This document shows, one piece after another, positions 8,670 to 17,976 of a DNA stretch of 64,000 nucleotides (its first letter is position 1; each line of letters starts with the position of its first letter). The stretch lies in contig JAHDEC010000009.1 of assembly GCA_020629035.1 (NCBI GenBank), forward strand, positions 40,914-104,913, written 5' to 3'. The DNA comes from Saprospiraceae bacterium (lineage in GTDB: Bacteria > Bacteroidota > Bacteroidia > Chitinophagales > Saprospiraceae). The notes under the pieces are model-generated. The model was not told where the DNA came from, did not search any database, and worked only from the letters and a program-made list of their open reading frames with translations. Made by a program: the position numbers and the translations under genes.

Positions 8670-10001
8670 ATGAAAATTCATTTAATAGCAATAGGAGGTA
8701 GCATAATGCACAACCTTGCCTTAGCCCTTTTAGCCAATGGACACGAAGTAACTGGCTCAGATGATATAATTTATGGTATATCCAAAGACAAGCTAGACAA
8801 AGCAGGTATCCTTCCTACTTTCGGTTGGTTTCCTGAAAAAATTAATAGCGATATTGATCTAATCATCCTCGGCATGCATGCTAAGTCTGATAACCCAGAA
8901 TTATTAAAAGCTCAGGCTTTAGGACTACGGATAGAATCTTTCCCATCATTTATCGGTTCGCAAATACAAGATAAACAACGGGTAGTTGTAGCGGGTAGTC
9001 ATGGTAAGACAACCACGACCTCCATGATCATGCATGTGCTAAGTAAGCTAGGCCAAGAAATGGATTATTTAGTAGGTGCCCAGCTGGAAAATTTTGACCT
9101 TATGGTTAAATTGTCCGATGCTCCCATCACCATTATAGAAGGGGATGAATACCTAAGTTCGGCTATAGATAGCCGTCCAAAATTTGTACACTATAACCCG
9201 AATTATACTATCATCACCGGCGTCGCCTGGGATCATATGAATGTTTTTCCTACGAAAGAACTATACATCAATGTCTTCAAGGCATATATAGAAAGTCTGG
9301 ATGAACATTGTCACCTTTTCTATGATGTGGAAGACGAATTGTTATCAAAATTAGTGCTTGATGCTAAGCATCCTTTAAGCCATCCATATTCGGCTTTTGA
9401 AGAAAACGAAAATGGTTTATTGTGGAAGGGAAGTAGCTATTCCATGAAAATATTTGGCGAACACAATTACAAGAATTTGAAAGCTGCTATGCTTGTTTGC
9501 CAGGAATTAGGCATAACTAATCACGATTTTCTAATCGCCTCTCAAGATTTTTCAGGAGCCAAATATCGCCTAGAAACTATAAAAGAGTCGGCTGAGCAAG
9601 TGGTATTTAGGGATTTTGCTCACGCACCTTCTAAAGTTAGAGCAACATTGAAAGCCATAAGAAATAAATATAAAGGGAAGAAGGTAGCTGCAATTGTGGA
9701 ACTTCATACCTACAGTAGTTTAAATAAAGACTTTTTGCCAGAATATGGAGGCAGCATGGATGGTCTTGACTTTGCTGCCGTTTGCTATAATCCAGAAGCT
9801 GTGGCGATAAAAAAACTAACTAGTCTTAAAGAAGATGATATTAAAAATGGCTTTGCAAATCAGCACTTGAATATTATTACCAGTAAAAATGAATTTGATG
9901 AAATGATGGGTCAAGTTACTGATAGCGATTATGAAGTAATAATATTTCTGAGTTCTGGTAATCTATTTAATCTAGACTTTCAGGCTGTTTTCCAAGCCTA
10001 A
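8670..10001 (+). CDS. mpl: UDP-N-acetylmuramate:L-alanyl-gamma-D-glutamyl-meso-diaminopimelate ligase (Mpl)
   Basis: This is a 443-residue Mur-ligase family protein. It has an N-terminal Rossmann motif (HLIAIGGSIMHNLALAL), the ATP loop GSHGKTTTTSM (residues 109-119), an EGDEYLSSAIDSRPKF segment, and the C-terminal RDFAHAPSKVRAT motif. That last motif separates Mpl from MurC (which has the GHHP form). The reaction is ATP-dependent attachment of recycled murein tripeptide to UDP-MurNAc in the cytoplasm. The start at 8670 gives the normal N-terminus. It stands alone, divergent from the ytxJ group. Confidence 0.9.
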   Translation: MKIHLIAIGGSIMHNLALALLANGHEVTGSDDIIYGISKDKLDKAGILPTFGWFPEKINSDIDLIILGMHAKSDNPELLKAQALGLRIESFPSFIGSQIQDKQRVVVAGSHGKTTTTSMIMHVLSKLGQEMDYLVGAQLENFDLMVKLSDAPITIIEGDEYLSSAIDSRPKFVHYNPNYTIITGVAWDHMNVFPTKELYINVFKAYIESLDEHCHLFYDVEDELLSKLVLDAKHPLSHPYSAFEENENGLLWKGSSYSMKIFGEHNYKNLKAAMLVCQELGITNHDFLIASQDFSGAKYRLETIKESAEQVVFRDFAHAPSKVRATLKAIRNKYKGKKVAAIVELHTYSSLNKDFLPEYGGSMDGLDFAAVCYNPEAVAIKKLTSLKEDDIKNGFANQHLNIITSKNEFDEMMGQVTDSDYEVIIFLSSGNLFNLDFQAVFQA

Positions 10002-10084
10002 AAAGTCAATTCATTTAAAGAAAGCAGGCATAGATTATAACTAATGAGAATCTTGCTTATTTTTGTGGCAAATACTTCAAGATT

Positions 10085-11074
10085 ATGGCAAGAATTATTA
10101 CCCTTAGAGATGCATTAAGAGAAGCGATGAGTGAAGAAATGCGTAGAGATGAGCGCGTTTTCTTAATGGGAGAAGAGGTAGCAGAATATAATGGAGCTTA
10201 CAAGGTAAGTAAAGGAATGTTGGATGAGTTTGGAGCACAGCGTGTCATTGATACGCCCATTGCAGAACTTGGTTTTGCTGGGATAGGTGTGGGTGCCGCG
10301 ATGAATGGTTTACGTCCGATTGTGGAGTTTATGACATGGAATTTTGCAGTCCTTGCCTTTGATCAAATTGTTAATAATGCCGCAAAGACCTTAACCCAGA
10401 GTGCTGGAGAGTTTATGTGTCCCATCGTTTTTAGAGGGCCTTCAGGAGCTGCAGGTCAGTTAGCGCAGCAACATTCACAAACTTTTGAAAGTTGGATGGC
10501 AAATGTGCCTGGTTTAAAGGTTATTTCTAGTATAGATCCAGCAGATGCTAAAGGTTTATTAAAATCAGCCATTAGAGATAATGATCCTGTTTGTATTATG
10601 GAGTCTGAAATCATGTATGGTCACAAAGGAGATGTACCTGAGGGAGATGATATCTTAGTTCCAATAGGAAAGGCGAAAGTAACCAGAGAAGGAAGCGACG
10701 TGACTATTGTATCATTTAATAAAATGGTTTTAGAAGCAGAAAAGGCAGCAGATGAATTAGCCAAAGAGGGTGTCTCAGCTGAAGTGATAGATTTAAGAAC
10801 CATAAGGCCTTTGGATCATCATACACTAGTCGAAAGTGTGAAGAAAACAAACCGTATGGTTGTTGTAGACGAATCATGGCCTTTTGCAGGTGTTTCAGCT
10901 GAAATTGCTTATGAAATACAGAAATATGCTTTTGATTATCTAGATGCTCCAGTAACTAGAGTAAACTCTGCTGACACATCTTTAGGATATGCACCTACAT
11001 TTGTTGAGGAGTATTTGCCCAATGCCACGAAAGTTATCAAAGCGGTAAAAGAAGTATTGTACACCAATGCTTAA
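10085..11074 (+). CDS. pdhB: Pyruvate dehydrogenase E1 component, beta subunit
   Basis: The 329-residue protein is collinear with E1 beta subunits of 2-oxo acid dehydrogenases. Landmarks are the N-terminal ITLRDALREAMSEEM and GEEVAEYNGAYKVSKG (thiamine diphosphate region), PIAELGFAGIGVGAAMNGLRPIVEFM, and the C-terminal transketolase domain with VIDLRTIRPLDHHTLVESVKKTNR. The pyruvate specificity follows from the closest family type; the branched-chain paralogue is less likely. No alpha subunit or E2 is adjacent. Its last 8 bp overlap the thymidylate kinase start. Confidence 0.9.
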   Translation: MARIITLRDALREAMSEEMRRDERVFLMGEEVAEYNGAYKVSKGMLDEFGAQRVIDTPIAELGFAGIGVGAAMNGLRPIVEFMTWNFAVLAFDQIVNNAAKTLTQSAGEFMCPIVFRGPSGAAGQLAQQHSQTFESWMANVPGLKVISSIDPADAKGLLKSAIRDNDPVCIMESEIMYGHKGDVPEGDDILVPIGKAKVTREGSDVTIVSFNKMVLEAEKAADELAKEGVSAEVIDLRTIRPLDHHTLVESVKKTNRMVVVDESWPFAGVSAEIAYEIQKYAFDYLDAPVTRVNSADTSLGYAPTFVEEYLPNATKVIKAVKEVLYTNA

Positions 11075-11693
11075 ACCCGCAGATTCAAGAGGGAAATTTA
11101 TTGTTTTTGAAGGTATAGATGGATCGGGTAAATCCACCCAAGCTCGTCTTGCAGCTGAATACTTATCGTTTATCGGAAAGAAAGTGCACCTAACAAGAGA
11201 ACCTACTACTCGTCCTATTGGTAAACTTATTAGGGAGGCTTTGTCAGGTACTTTTGAAGTGAGCGAAGCCACGATGGCTGCGATGTTTCTTGCCGATCGG
11301 ATCGATCATATACAAAATGAAGAAGACGGAATTATTAAGCTTTTGAACGAAGGATATACGGTCATTTCTGATAGATATTTTTGGTCCTCTTTTGCCTACC
11401 ATAGTTTGACTTTAGATATGGATTGGGTAATCAGTATTCACGAAAAGGTTATTAAGATTTGCCCGCCGGATTTGACCATTTATCTAGATTTAAATGTAGC
11501 ATCCTCATTAAATCGTATAGATGCTAGAAATGAAACTCAGGAAATCTTTGAGAATAGAGAGGTGCTCACAAAGGTTTATAATAATTATGAGCAGGCTTTC
11601 GCTAGATACCATGATGTATTAAAGATTACTAAGGTCAATGCTGATCAAGGTATTGAAGAGATAGCAGCTGTGATAAAAGATGTCCTGGCTTAA
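11067..11693 (+). CDS. tmk: Thymidylate kinase (dTMP kinase)
   Basis: The 208-residue P-loop kinase has Walker A FEGIDGSGKSTQ (about residues 14-25), the DR[YH] base-binding motif SDRYFWSSFAYH, the TREPTTRPIGKLIREAL loop, and a lid region with RIDARNETQEIFEN. It phosphorylates dTMP to dTDP in dTTP synthesis. It overlaps the end of pdhB by 8 bp, so translation is probably coupled although the pathways are unrelated. No clear terminator is visible before the convergent gene at 11786. Confidence 0.92.
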   Translation: MLKPADSRGKFIVFEGIDGSGKSTQARLAAEYLSFIGKKVHLTREPTTRPIGKLIREALSGTFEVSEATMAAMFLADRIDHIQNEEDGIIKLLNEGYTVISDRYFWSSFAYHSLTLDMDWVISIHEKVIKICPPDLTIYLDLNVASSLNRIDARNETQEIFENREVLTKVYNNYEQAFARYHDVLKITKVNADQGIEEIAAVIKDVLA

Positions 11694-11785
11694 GTATTGT
11701 TTTGCCTCTATACTCTAAAAGCTAAGCAAACGAAAGTAAAGACCTTTTTTATGAAATGTTCATCTCAAAATAAATAGCCCAATAT

Positions 11786-12781
11786 TTATTCATAATAAAC
11801 CGCAATTAGTTTCTCAATTCTTCCTTTAAACTGTTCGAAATCTTTCTCGAGTTGGTGAAAAAACAACTCTCTATATTGATAACCCTCGCTCGAAATTAAC
11901 ACTGATCTCCGTTTAATTTTGTCGATCCAATCCATTGAAAAATCATAAAAACGATCACTGGATGATAAGGCAAAATGAGGATAATCATATCCTATAAAGG
12001 TCACCTTATTGCGGCTTGATTTGTAGAGTACAATATTTAGATAATTACCAAACTCATTAATGTAGATTTTAGCCCTCTCTGGCCCTTTATTAGTATTGTC
12101 CTCTTCGGTAGATTTTGTAATGAGCTTAAGATGCACGATCAGAGAGGCAATGTCTTTTACTAGCGCGTCGATAAATTCTCGCTTCTCGAAGGCTCTAATT
12201 GAAATACAGAAAATAATTTGTTGATAGAGATTATGAAGCATGTTAGAATTCCAAATTTCAGTGACTGGACATGCGTAATATTGGTTTTTTATTTGATTTC
12301 TATATTCCTTGATTTTATTGTCGATCATTTCGTTTCGAGCAATGGTAATTCTTCCTTCTTTCCAATGTAGGTGATTCCAAAGTGAGAAAGCAAAATTAAA
12401 TATATGGTCAAAGTAGAAATAATAGAAAATCGGAAGTTCATTAGCCAAGTAAACAAAGGACTCCGAATGCTCTTTAGAAAGCGGTTTTAGCATGGAGGAG
12501 AAATGATCAAAGTACTCTAAAGTATTCGCATTGCCTTCCTTTAAAAATCGATGATACATGGAAATAAACCGGTCTGGCTGCATAACTTCATCCAAGGATA
12601 TTTTGTAATGCTTTGCTAATAAACCAATCTCGTAAAAGTCTAAGGGAGTGGTTCCATTGATCCGTTTATAAACAGCTCCTTTTTGCAAACATAATACTTC
12701 GGATAATTCGTCGATATCGAGTTTGTGGTTTACACTTGACTTTTTAATGGCATCGAAAAAAGCTGTTTGTTGTATTTCCAT
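11786..12781 (-). CDS. Hypothetical protein with N-terminal helix-turn-helix-like domain
   Basis: This is a 331-residue soluble protein. Residues about 8-65 (FDAIKKSSVNHKLDIDELSEV followed by LCLQKGAVYKRINGTTPLDF and YEIGLLAKHYKISLDEVMQ) look like a phage-repressor type helix-turn-helix in which the second helix reads QKGAVYKRI. The remaining 260 residues are aromatic-rich and helical, without a recognised effector motif. Proteins of this layout recur in Saprospiria genomes as orphan regulators; that is recollection, not a search. It is flanked by convergent tmk and divergent msrB. Confidence 0.6.
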   Translation of the reverse strand: MEIQQTAFFDAIKKSSVNHKLDIDELSEVLCLQKGAVYKRINGTTPLDFYEIGLLAKHYKISLDEVMQPDRFISMYHRFLKEGNANTLEYFDHFSSMLKPLSKEHSESFVYLANELPIFYYFYFDHIFNFAFSLWNHLHWKEGRITIARNEMIDNKIKEYRNQIKNQYYACPVTEIWNSNMLHNLYQQIIFCISIRAFEKREFIDALVKDIASLIVHLKLITKSTEEDNTNKGPERAKIYINEFGNYLNIVLYKSSRNKVTFIGYDYPHFALSSSDRFYDFSMDWIDKIKRRSVLISSEGYQYRELFFHQLEKDFEQFKGRIEKLIAVYYE

Positions 12782-12993
12782 AATAAGTTGATTTTCGCCA
12801 AGACTAATTTTCTACGCACTTGGATATTTATTCTTTTAAGGTAAGTACAATTTTACGAGATGTAAAATATTATCCAAGTCATTTCGAGCTAAACATTTAT
12901 TAGTCTATTAATTTGGTCAATGGCCAACAATTTTCTTCCCTTAAACTACCAAGCTAATTTTTGTGTTATACCTTTAATCCAAATAAATATAGC

Positions 12994-13578
12994 ATGAAAC
13001 ATTTATTCCTTTTACTTAGTTTTTTAAGCATTGCCTGCACGGCACAAAAATCTAAGGCCGTCAGTGATGCACCAACAAATACTTCCGAAAAAAGTCAAAC
13101 GGTTGATAATCAAGAAAAAGAGATTTTATTGACTTTACCTAATGGAACAAAAATAAGTGGATTAGAAAAATCTGAAGAATTGTGGGCTTCGGAGTTAAGT
13201 GACAATGCTTTTTATGTGTTGCGAGAAAAAGGAACTGAGCGGGCTTTTACAGGAAGGTATTGGGATTATAAAGAAAAAGGGATATATGCTTGCAGTGCTT
13301 GTGGTATGCCATTATTTGATTCAGAAACAAAATACAAATCAGGTACAGGTTGGCCTAGTTATTACCAACCTATTGAAGATGAATATATCCGAGAAGATAC
13401 AGACTATGATTTAGGTTATGGACGTACAGAAGTCATGTGCAACCGTTGTGGTGGTCATTTAGGTCATGTATTTAAAGATGGACCTAAACCTACCGGTTTA
13501 AGATATTGCATTAATTCTATTTCACTTCAGTTTATAGAAGAAGCAAAACAAGAGGAATACATTATAAACTATAAATAA
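12994..13578 (+). CDS. msrB: Peptide-methionine (R)-S-oxide reductase, lipoprotein form
   Basis: The 194-residue MsrB has the two zinc-binding pairs CSACG and CNRCGGHLGHVF and the catalytic RYCINSISLQF. The GTGWPSYYQPI segment is also present. The reading frame opens at a TTG at 12961. ATG 12994 is preferred because it gives a lipoprotein signal (MKHLFLLLSFLSIAC), so the enzyme probably repairs methionine-R-sulfoxide in exported proteins. It converges on the DUF4412 gene with an 8-bp gap. Confidence 0.92.
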   Translation: MKHLFLLLSFLSIACTAQKSKAVSDAPTNTSEKSQTVDNQEKEILLTLPNGTKISGLEKSEELWASELSDNAFYVLREKGTERAFTGRYWDYKEKGIYACSACGMPLFDSETKYKSGTGWPSYYQPIEDEYIREDTDYDLGYGRTEVMCNRCGGHLGHVFKDGPKPTGLRYCINSISLQFIEEAKQEEYIINYK

Positions 13579-13586
13579 TAGACTTA

Positions 13587-14597
13587 TTATTTAGTCATAT
13601 CGGACTGTATTTCAATACCATTCAAATCGAAAGCTGATTGGTCGATTTGTGCCCCTGTTTGTATATTCTTAATGATCGACACCGTTCTGGTTTTATTGCC
13701 ATCGTCCGTTAAATTACTTTCTAACCAAAAGTACTCAGCAAAATACTGATTTGTTTCTCGAGTGTTATTCATTTTAAAGCCGATCCCACCAAGTAAACTC
13801 TCGCTCAGTTTGCCCAAGTTAATGTTTACTTCTTTTGTTGCCCAAATAGTGCCATGAAGATCTCCGTCGTTAATTTCGAATTCCTCGCATAAATAACCTT
13901 GTATTGTTTTGGTATTGCCTGTGGGACTAATCGACTCTTCATCACTGAGCCCTTGTTTCCCTAGAACTATGGAATAATCTGACATCCACATTTTAATGCC
14001 TGTCCATTCTCCTTTTTCTGACTGAGTACACATGGTTTTTGTTTTCTCTTGAAGGTCAAGCACAAATTTTGTTTGAGTGGTTTTATCATCGTCGGTTCCT
14101 TCATAATACTCCATTTGCATACCTGTCATCCATTGGTCAAAAGCATATAATGCGGTATAACCAGAACCTTGTGGGATTTTTCGATTTTCTGATTCTACGA
14201 TAGTTGACTCCATCTTAAAAGAAATGATTTCTGTGTTAGGGCTGATATTCTCAGATGGACCATTGGCCCCTAGGATTCCATTTAATGCGTTATTAAAGGA
14301 TTTGGCAATTGATTCCTCGTCTTTCTCGTCTTCTTCGTTATCCGAGCTTTCAGTTTCTTCAAGTTGATTGGATGATTCTCTTGATTCTTCGCCAGAGGAT
14401 TCATCAAAACCTTCTTCAATTTCTTCTGAAATTTGTTCAACGGCTTCTTCAAGTTTTTCACCAATTTCACCTGATTCCAATTCATTGACGGCTTCAGTTA
14501 CCTTTTCATCTACCTTCTTTAAAAAATCCTTTATTTGAGCCTGCCCTTGATTTACACATAAGCCAAACAATAAGAATACGATTAATGCATTTTTCAT
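13587..14597 (-). CDS. Secreted DUF4412-type protein with acidic coiled-coil region
   Basis: The 336-residue protein has a signal peptide (MKNALIVFLLFGLCVNQGQA). Residues about 22-105 form an extremely Glu/Ser-rich, probably coiled or disordered stretch. The C-terminal domain (about 120-336) has the YTALYAFDQWMTGMQMEYYE and GYLCEEFEINDG features of the DUF4412 domain, a periplasmic or outer-membrane-associated domain of unknown role in Bacteroidota. The acidic stretch produces spurious frames on both strands. Function unknown. Confidence 0.72.
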   Translation of the reverse strand: MKNALIVFLLFGLCVNQGQAQIKDFLKKVDEKVTEAVNELESGEIGEKLEEAVEQISEEIEEGFDESSGEESRESSNQLEETESSDNEEDEKDEESIAKSFNNALNGILGANGPSENISPNTEIISFKMESTIVESENRKIPQGSGYTALYAFDQWMTGMQMEYYEGTDDDKTTQTKFVLDLQEKTKTMCTQSEKGEWTGIKMWMSDYSIVLGKQGLSDEESISPTGNTKTIQGYLCEEFEINDGDLHGTIWATKEVNINLGKLSESLLGGIGFKMNNTRETNQYFAEYFWLESNLTDDGNKTRTVSIIKNIQTGAQIDQSAFDLNGIEIQSDMTK

Positions 14598-14688
14598 AGG
14601 ATATGATTTGTTACTTTTATATATACAAAGTTAATGATATCTGGAAATTTTTCACTCATCTAAAGCGGAGCTTAGTCAAAATATAATT

Positions 14689-15654
14689 ATGAGAGGATTT
14701 ATTGTTATTAGTTTTTTGCTCTTTGGGACAAGCCCAATGTACAGCCAATGGTTCTCTATAAAGGGGCAAATGGCTGGAGGGAGTGATGTTTTTCATGAGC
14801 AACGTATAGATGAAGATTTTGATCTGATACGTTTAGAGCATAATGGTTTAGATAGCTTTTATGTTAATGGATTATTAAGCCAAACAAGAGAAAGTGATTA
14901 CCGTGTGGAATCTTTGAATTCGGGAAATGTAGATTTGATCATTAATTTGCCGCTCAACGAAAGTTTACTCCTGGAAACAGGAATAGGTGGTGGGTTTACA
15001 TCATTTAGCTATTTTAAAAGAGACATTATACTTTCGTCTAATTGGATGCATGGAGATACGCTAGAAAATTACATTCCAGCAAATAATGGATTGCCTGAAG
15101 GCTGCGATAGTTTGTTTATAGCCGAAAGTGGAATTTCAAGTGGTCTAGGTCTACAAAGAACTCCATCCACAAATAATCAGATTATTACATTTCGAATCCC
15201 GATTGATCTAAAATATCGCCTAGTGCCTAATTTCTTTAATCTAAATGTTGGGATGACATTGCATTTGCCTATTTATAATCGACAAGCATATAGATTTCTG
15301 GAGATACTGCCTGATATCCGTCATTCTAATGACTCCCTTTCAGTTTGCTCACACCAAGTCACAAGAGAAGTCCAGACAAATACACCGAACATAAGTAAAG
15401 TTTATCTTACTGCTAGAGTTGGAGCAGAACTTCAAATAATTCCTGAGTTTTCCATTTTTCTAAATGCTGGAAAATATTTAACGCCCATAAATGCTAATAT
15501 AATGACTGACGAAGCATCTTCTGATGTAAATATACCTGCGAAAATTAGACCCAACACTTTTTCATTTGGTGCAAAATACAATGTAGGAAGAACTGAGAAA
15601 CTCAAAGAAAAACAATCCAGCTACATGTTCCCCAGATCTGTAATTCAAGAATAA
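14689..15654 (+). CDS. Putative outer membrane beta-barrel protein
   Basis: This is a 321-residue protein with a signal peptide (MRGFIVISFLLFGTSPMYSQ). It continues in alternating polar/aromatic strands (FSIKGQMAGGSDVF, LLLETGIGGGFTSFSYF, LNVGMTLHLPIYNRQ, VYLTARVGAELQIIP, TFSFGAKYNVGR) typical of small porin-like barrels of this phylum. The last 20 residues are basic and not strand-like. It is followed after 28 bp by the DUF6155-type gene on the same strand. Substrate and role are not recognisable. Confidence 0.6.
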   Translation: MRGFIVISFLLFGTSPMYSQWFSIKGQMAGGSDVFHEQRIDEDFDLIRLEHNGLDSFYVNGLLSQTRESDYRVESLNSGNVDLIINLPLNESLLLETGIGGGFTSFSYFKRDIILSSNWMHGDTLENYIPANNGLPEGCDSLFIAESGISSGLGLQRTPSTNNQIITFRIPIDLKYRLVPNFFNLNVGMTLHLPIYNRQAYRFLEILPDIRHSNDSLSVCSHQVTREVQTNTPNISKVYLTARVGAELQIIPEFSIFLNAGKYLTPINANIMTDEASSDVNIPAKIRPNTFSFGAKYNVGRTEKLKEKQSSYMFPRSVIQE

Positions 15655-15682
15655 ATCACCAAGGAGTTTAGGCAAAAAACTT

Positions 15683-16204
15683 ATGCGCAAATCCCAATTT
15701 TTAAAACACATAGAATCACTAGAAATAGAAGATCTTAAAGAAGAAATCACCCTGTTGTTTGATAAGGTGAAAGGTGTAAAGGAGTACTACAAGATGGAAC
15801 TTGGATCGGATGAAGATCGACTTAAAATGTACACGACATTGAAAAAAGAAATCACTAAATGTTTTGTAACCAGAAGCTATCGAAAACCTAGGAGACCACG
15901 TATTAAAAAGCTTAAAGCCTTACTCAAGGAAGCCCATAAAAACTCCATCTTCGATCATGAAATGGCGGATGTATATTTACATGCCAGCGAAGCCGGATTG
16001 TACTTTAATATGGAGTATGATTTTTACTCCGAGACCCTGAGAAATAATATTATACAATGCTTCGAAAAATCACTGATGCTGATCAGTTCCTCGATGACTA
16101 AAGATCTATTCGAAGAACGTGTCCAGAAGCATGTCTCGCACAAGCGTACAAGCTTTGATCTTCGATTAGATCTAATCAAATTAAAAGAAGAATACTTTAA
16201 CTAA
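15683..16204 (+). CDS. DUF6155-like cytoplasmic helical protein
   Basis: The 173-residue, highly charged, all-helical protein starts MRKSQFLKHIESLEIEDLKE. It has FDKVKGVKEYYKMELG and a basic SYRKPRRPRIKKLKALLKEA block. This matches the pattern of the DUF6155 family as I recall it (a 'LxxxYxKxKxVKxYY' start followed by a lysine-rich block). No catalytic motif is seen. Its stop is 3 bp from the end of the convergent gene at 16208. Confidence 0.6.
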   Translation: MRKSQFLKHIESLEIEDLKEEITLLFDKVKGVKEYYKMELGSDEDRLKMYTTLKKEITKCFVTRSYRKPRRPRIKKLKALLKEAHKNSIFDHEMADVYLHASEAGLYFNMEYDFYSETLRNNIIQCFEKSLMLISSSMTKDLFEERVQKHVSHKRTSFDLRLDLIKLKEEYFN

Positions 16205-16207
16205 TAC

Positions 16208-16660
16208 TTATGGGTTTGTACGCTTGTATTTTTTCCAAAGCGACTTAAACGCTTTCGCCATATCTTTAGAAGTTTGCTTATTAAAACGAATGACATCATT
16301 ACTGTCTTCTAAAGCAGGAGCGGCACATGCTATGCAATCTGAGCTAGCATTATAGACAGCGCATTCCATAATAAATGGGTTAAATTCAGTAGGTGATAAA
16401 AGCAAGAAGTTTTCACTTAACTCAGCATTAGAAAGCTTATACATTTTCTTGTACAACTTCATATTCTTTTGAACCATTGATGTTGCAGGTACAATGTATT
16501 TATACTTCGTTTTTTGACCTAAGTTTACAGATACAAGCTCTGCAAAATCCTTATTCTCGACATCATAGTGAAGGGTAGGGCTTATTACCCAAACTTCCTT
16601 AGCCTTATCTTCTAGTTTGATTAGTTGCTTAAGCGTCATCTTATCTTCTATTTTAAACAA
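16208..16660 (-). CDS. Hypothetical protein downstream of tyrS
   Basis: The 150-residue soluble protein includes EVWVISPTLHYDVENKDFAELVS, YKYIVPATSMVQKNMKLY and FNPFIMECAVYNASSDCIAC. Its pattern (a predicted strand, a short helix, then a region naming an effector response) resembles small sensor or phospholipase-D-like halves found beside regulators, but I cannot assign a family. Its start overlaps the end of tyrS by 8 bp, so it is probably translated from the tyrS message. Confidence 0.55.
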   Translation of the reverse strand: MFKIEDKMTLKQLIKLEDKAKEVWVISPTLHYDVENKDFAELVSVNLGQKTKYKYIVPATSMVQKNMKLYKKMYKLSNAELSENFLLLSPTEFNPFIMECAVYNASSDCIACAAPALEDSNDVIRFNKQTSKDMAKAFKSLWKKYKRTNP

Positions 16661-17945
16661 ATTGAATTAAGTATTTATTTTTCTTTCCATTTTCAAGCAT
16701 TAGATACTTTCCATGGATTAAATGTGTCTCGTTTATAATGGTATCTTCTGATTGAACTTTAATCTTATTTAAAGATACAGCATTATTCTTTATGGCTTTT
16801 CTCGCTTCACTTTTAGATGGACTTACAGAAGTCGATTCTGCCATTAAATCTAAGAGGCCTAGGTTTTGGTTCAATGTTGCTGCCGGAACATCAAAGGATG
16901 TAATCGCATCATTAATCAGGCTAAAGCTACTCTCGGATAGGCTAAAAAGCTGTTCCTGTGATGCTTTCTTATTAAACAGAATTTCGGTTACCGCTTGTAC
17001 CTGTTCTAATGCTTCTTTACCATGCACTCGCTCAGTAATTTCTGCAGCAAACAATCGCTTCAACAATTGCGGATTATCTCCGTGCTCATCAAATAATGCC
17101 ATTTGTTCTGCCTGATTTTTATAAGAAAAATATTTGAAGTATTTATCAATATCCGCATCATCTGCATTCAACCAAAATTGGTAAAAAGCATAAGGAGAGG
17201 TCAACTTTGCATCCATCCAGATATTGCCTTCAGCAGATTTTCCGAATTTGCTACCATCACTCTTAGTAAGGAGCGGGGTAGTGATCGCATAAGCTTTGCC
17301 CTGAGTGTTTCTCCTTATAAATTCACTTCCAGAGGTAATATTACCCCATTGGTCAGAACCACCCATCTGAAAGAGGCAATTTTCCTTTTCGTATAAACAT
17401 TGGAAATCATAGGCCTGCAATAGCTGGTAACTAAATTCAGTAAAAGATAAACCAGTGTCCAATCGGTTCTTTACCGAATCTTTAGACATCATATAATTTA
17501 CAGTCAAGGTTTTACCTACATCACGTAAAAAATCTAGCACATTCATCGATTTATAGAAATCGAGATTATTCACAAATTCTGCTTTGTTTGGTCCATCTTC
17601 AAAATTCAAAAATTGCTTAATTTGCTCTTTTTGAAACTGTAAATTAGTATCCAGCTCATCGAAAGATTTTAATTCGCGCTCTTTGTCTTTGCCGGAAGGG
17701 TCACCTATACGGCCTGTGGCTCCACCCATTAAAACATAGGGTTTATTGCCAGATTTTTGCCAAAAACTAAGTAGCATAATCTGGACATAATTGCCGATAG
17801 TTAAGGAAGGAGCCGTCGGATCAAAACCAATATATCCTGAAGCCATACCTTCTGCTAATTTTTCTTCGGCACCTGGTGTCATATCATGTAACATGCCTCT
17901 CCATCTCAACTCTTCTACGAAATTCATCCTTGAGTATTTTTTCAC
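16653..17945 (-). CDS. tyrS: Tyrosyl-tRNA synthetase
   Basis: This is a 430-residue class I synthetase. It has GFDPTAPSLTIGNYVQIMLL (HIGH-like loop), the tyrosine pocket YDFQCLYEKENCLFQMGGSDQ, the KMSKS-like KFGKSAEGN, and a C-terminal S4 domain (about 350-430; ...SKSEARKAIKNNAVSLNKIK). The enzyme charges tRNA-Tyr. It is divergent from the LolC/E-type gene with a 31-bp spacer. No T-box-like leader is apparent in that short space. Confidence 0.95.
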   Translation of the reverse strand: MKKYSRMNFVEELRWRGMLHDMTPGAEEKLAEGMASGYIGFDPTAPSLTIGNYVQIMLLSFWQKSGNKPYVLMGGATGRIGDPSGKDKERELKSFDELDTNLQFQKEQIKQFLNFEDGPNKAEFVNNLDFYKSMNVLDFLRDVGKTLTVNYMMSKDSVKNRLDTGLSFTEFSYQLLQAYDFQCLYEKENCLFQMGGSDQWGNITSGSEFIRRNTQGKAYAITTPLLTKSDGSKFGKSAEGNIWMDAKLTSPYAFYQFWLNADDADIDKYFKYFSYKNQAEQMALFDEHGDNPQLLKRLFAAEITERVHGKEALEQVQAVTEILFNKKASQEQLFSLSESSFSLINDAITSFDVPAATLNQNLGLLDLMAESTSVSPSKSEARKAIKNNAVSLNKIKVQSEDTIINETHLIHGKYLMLENGKKNKYLIQFV

Positions 17946-17976
17946 AAAGGTAATATTAGTACTTTAGCTAATATCA

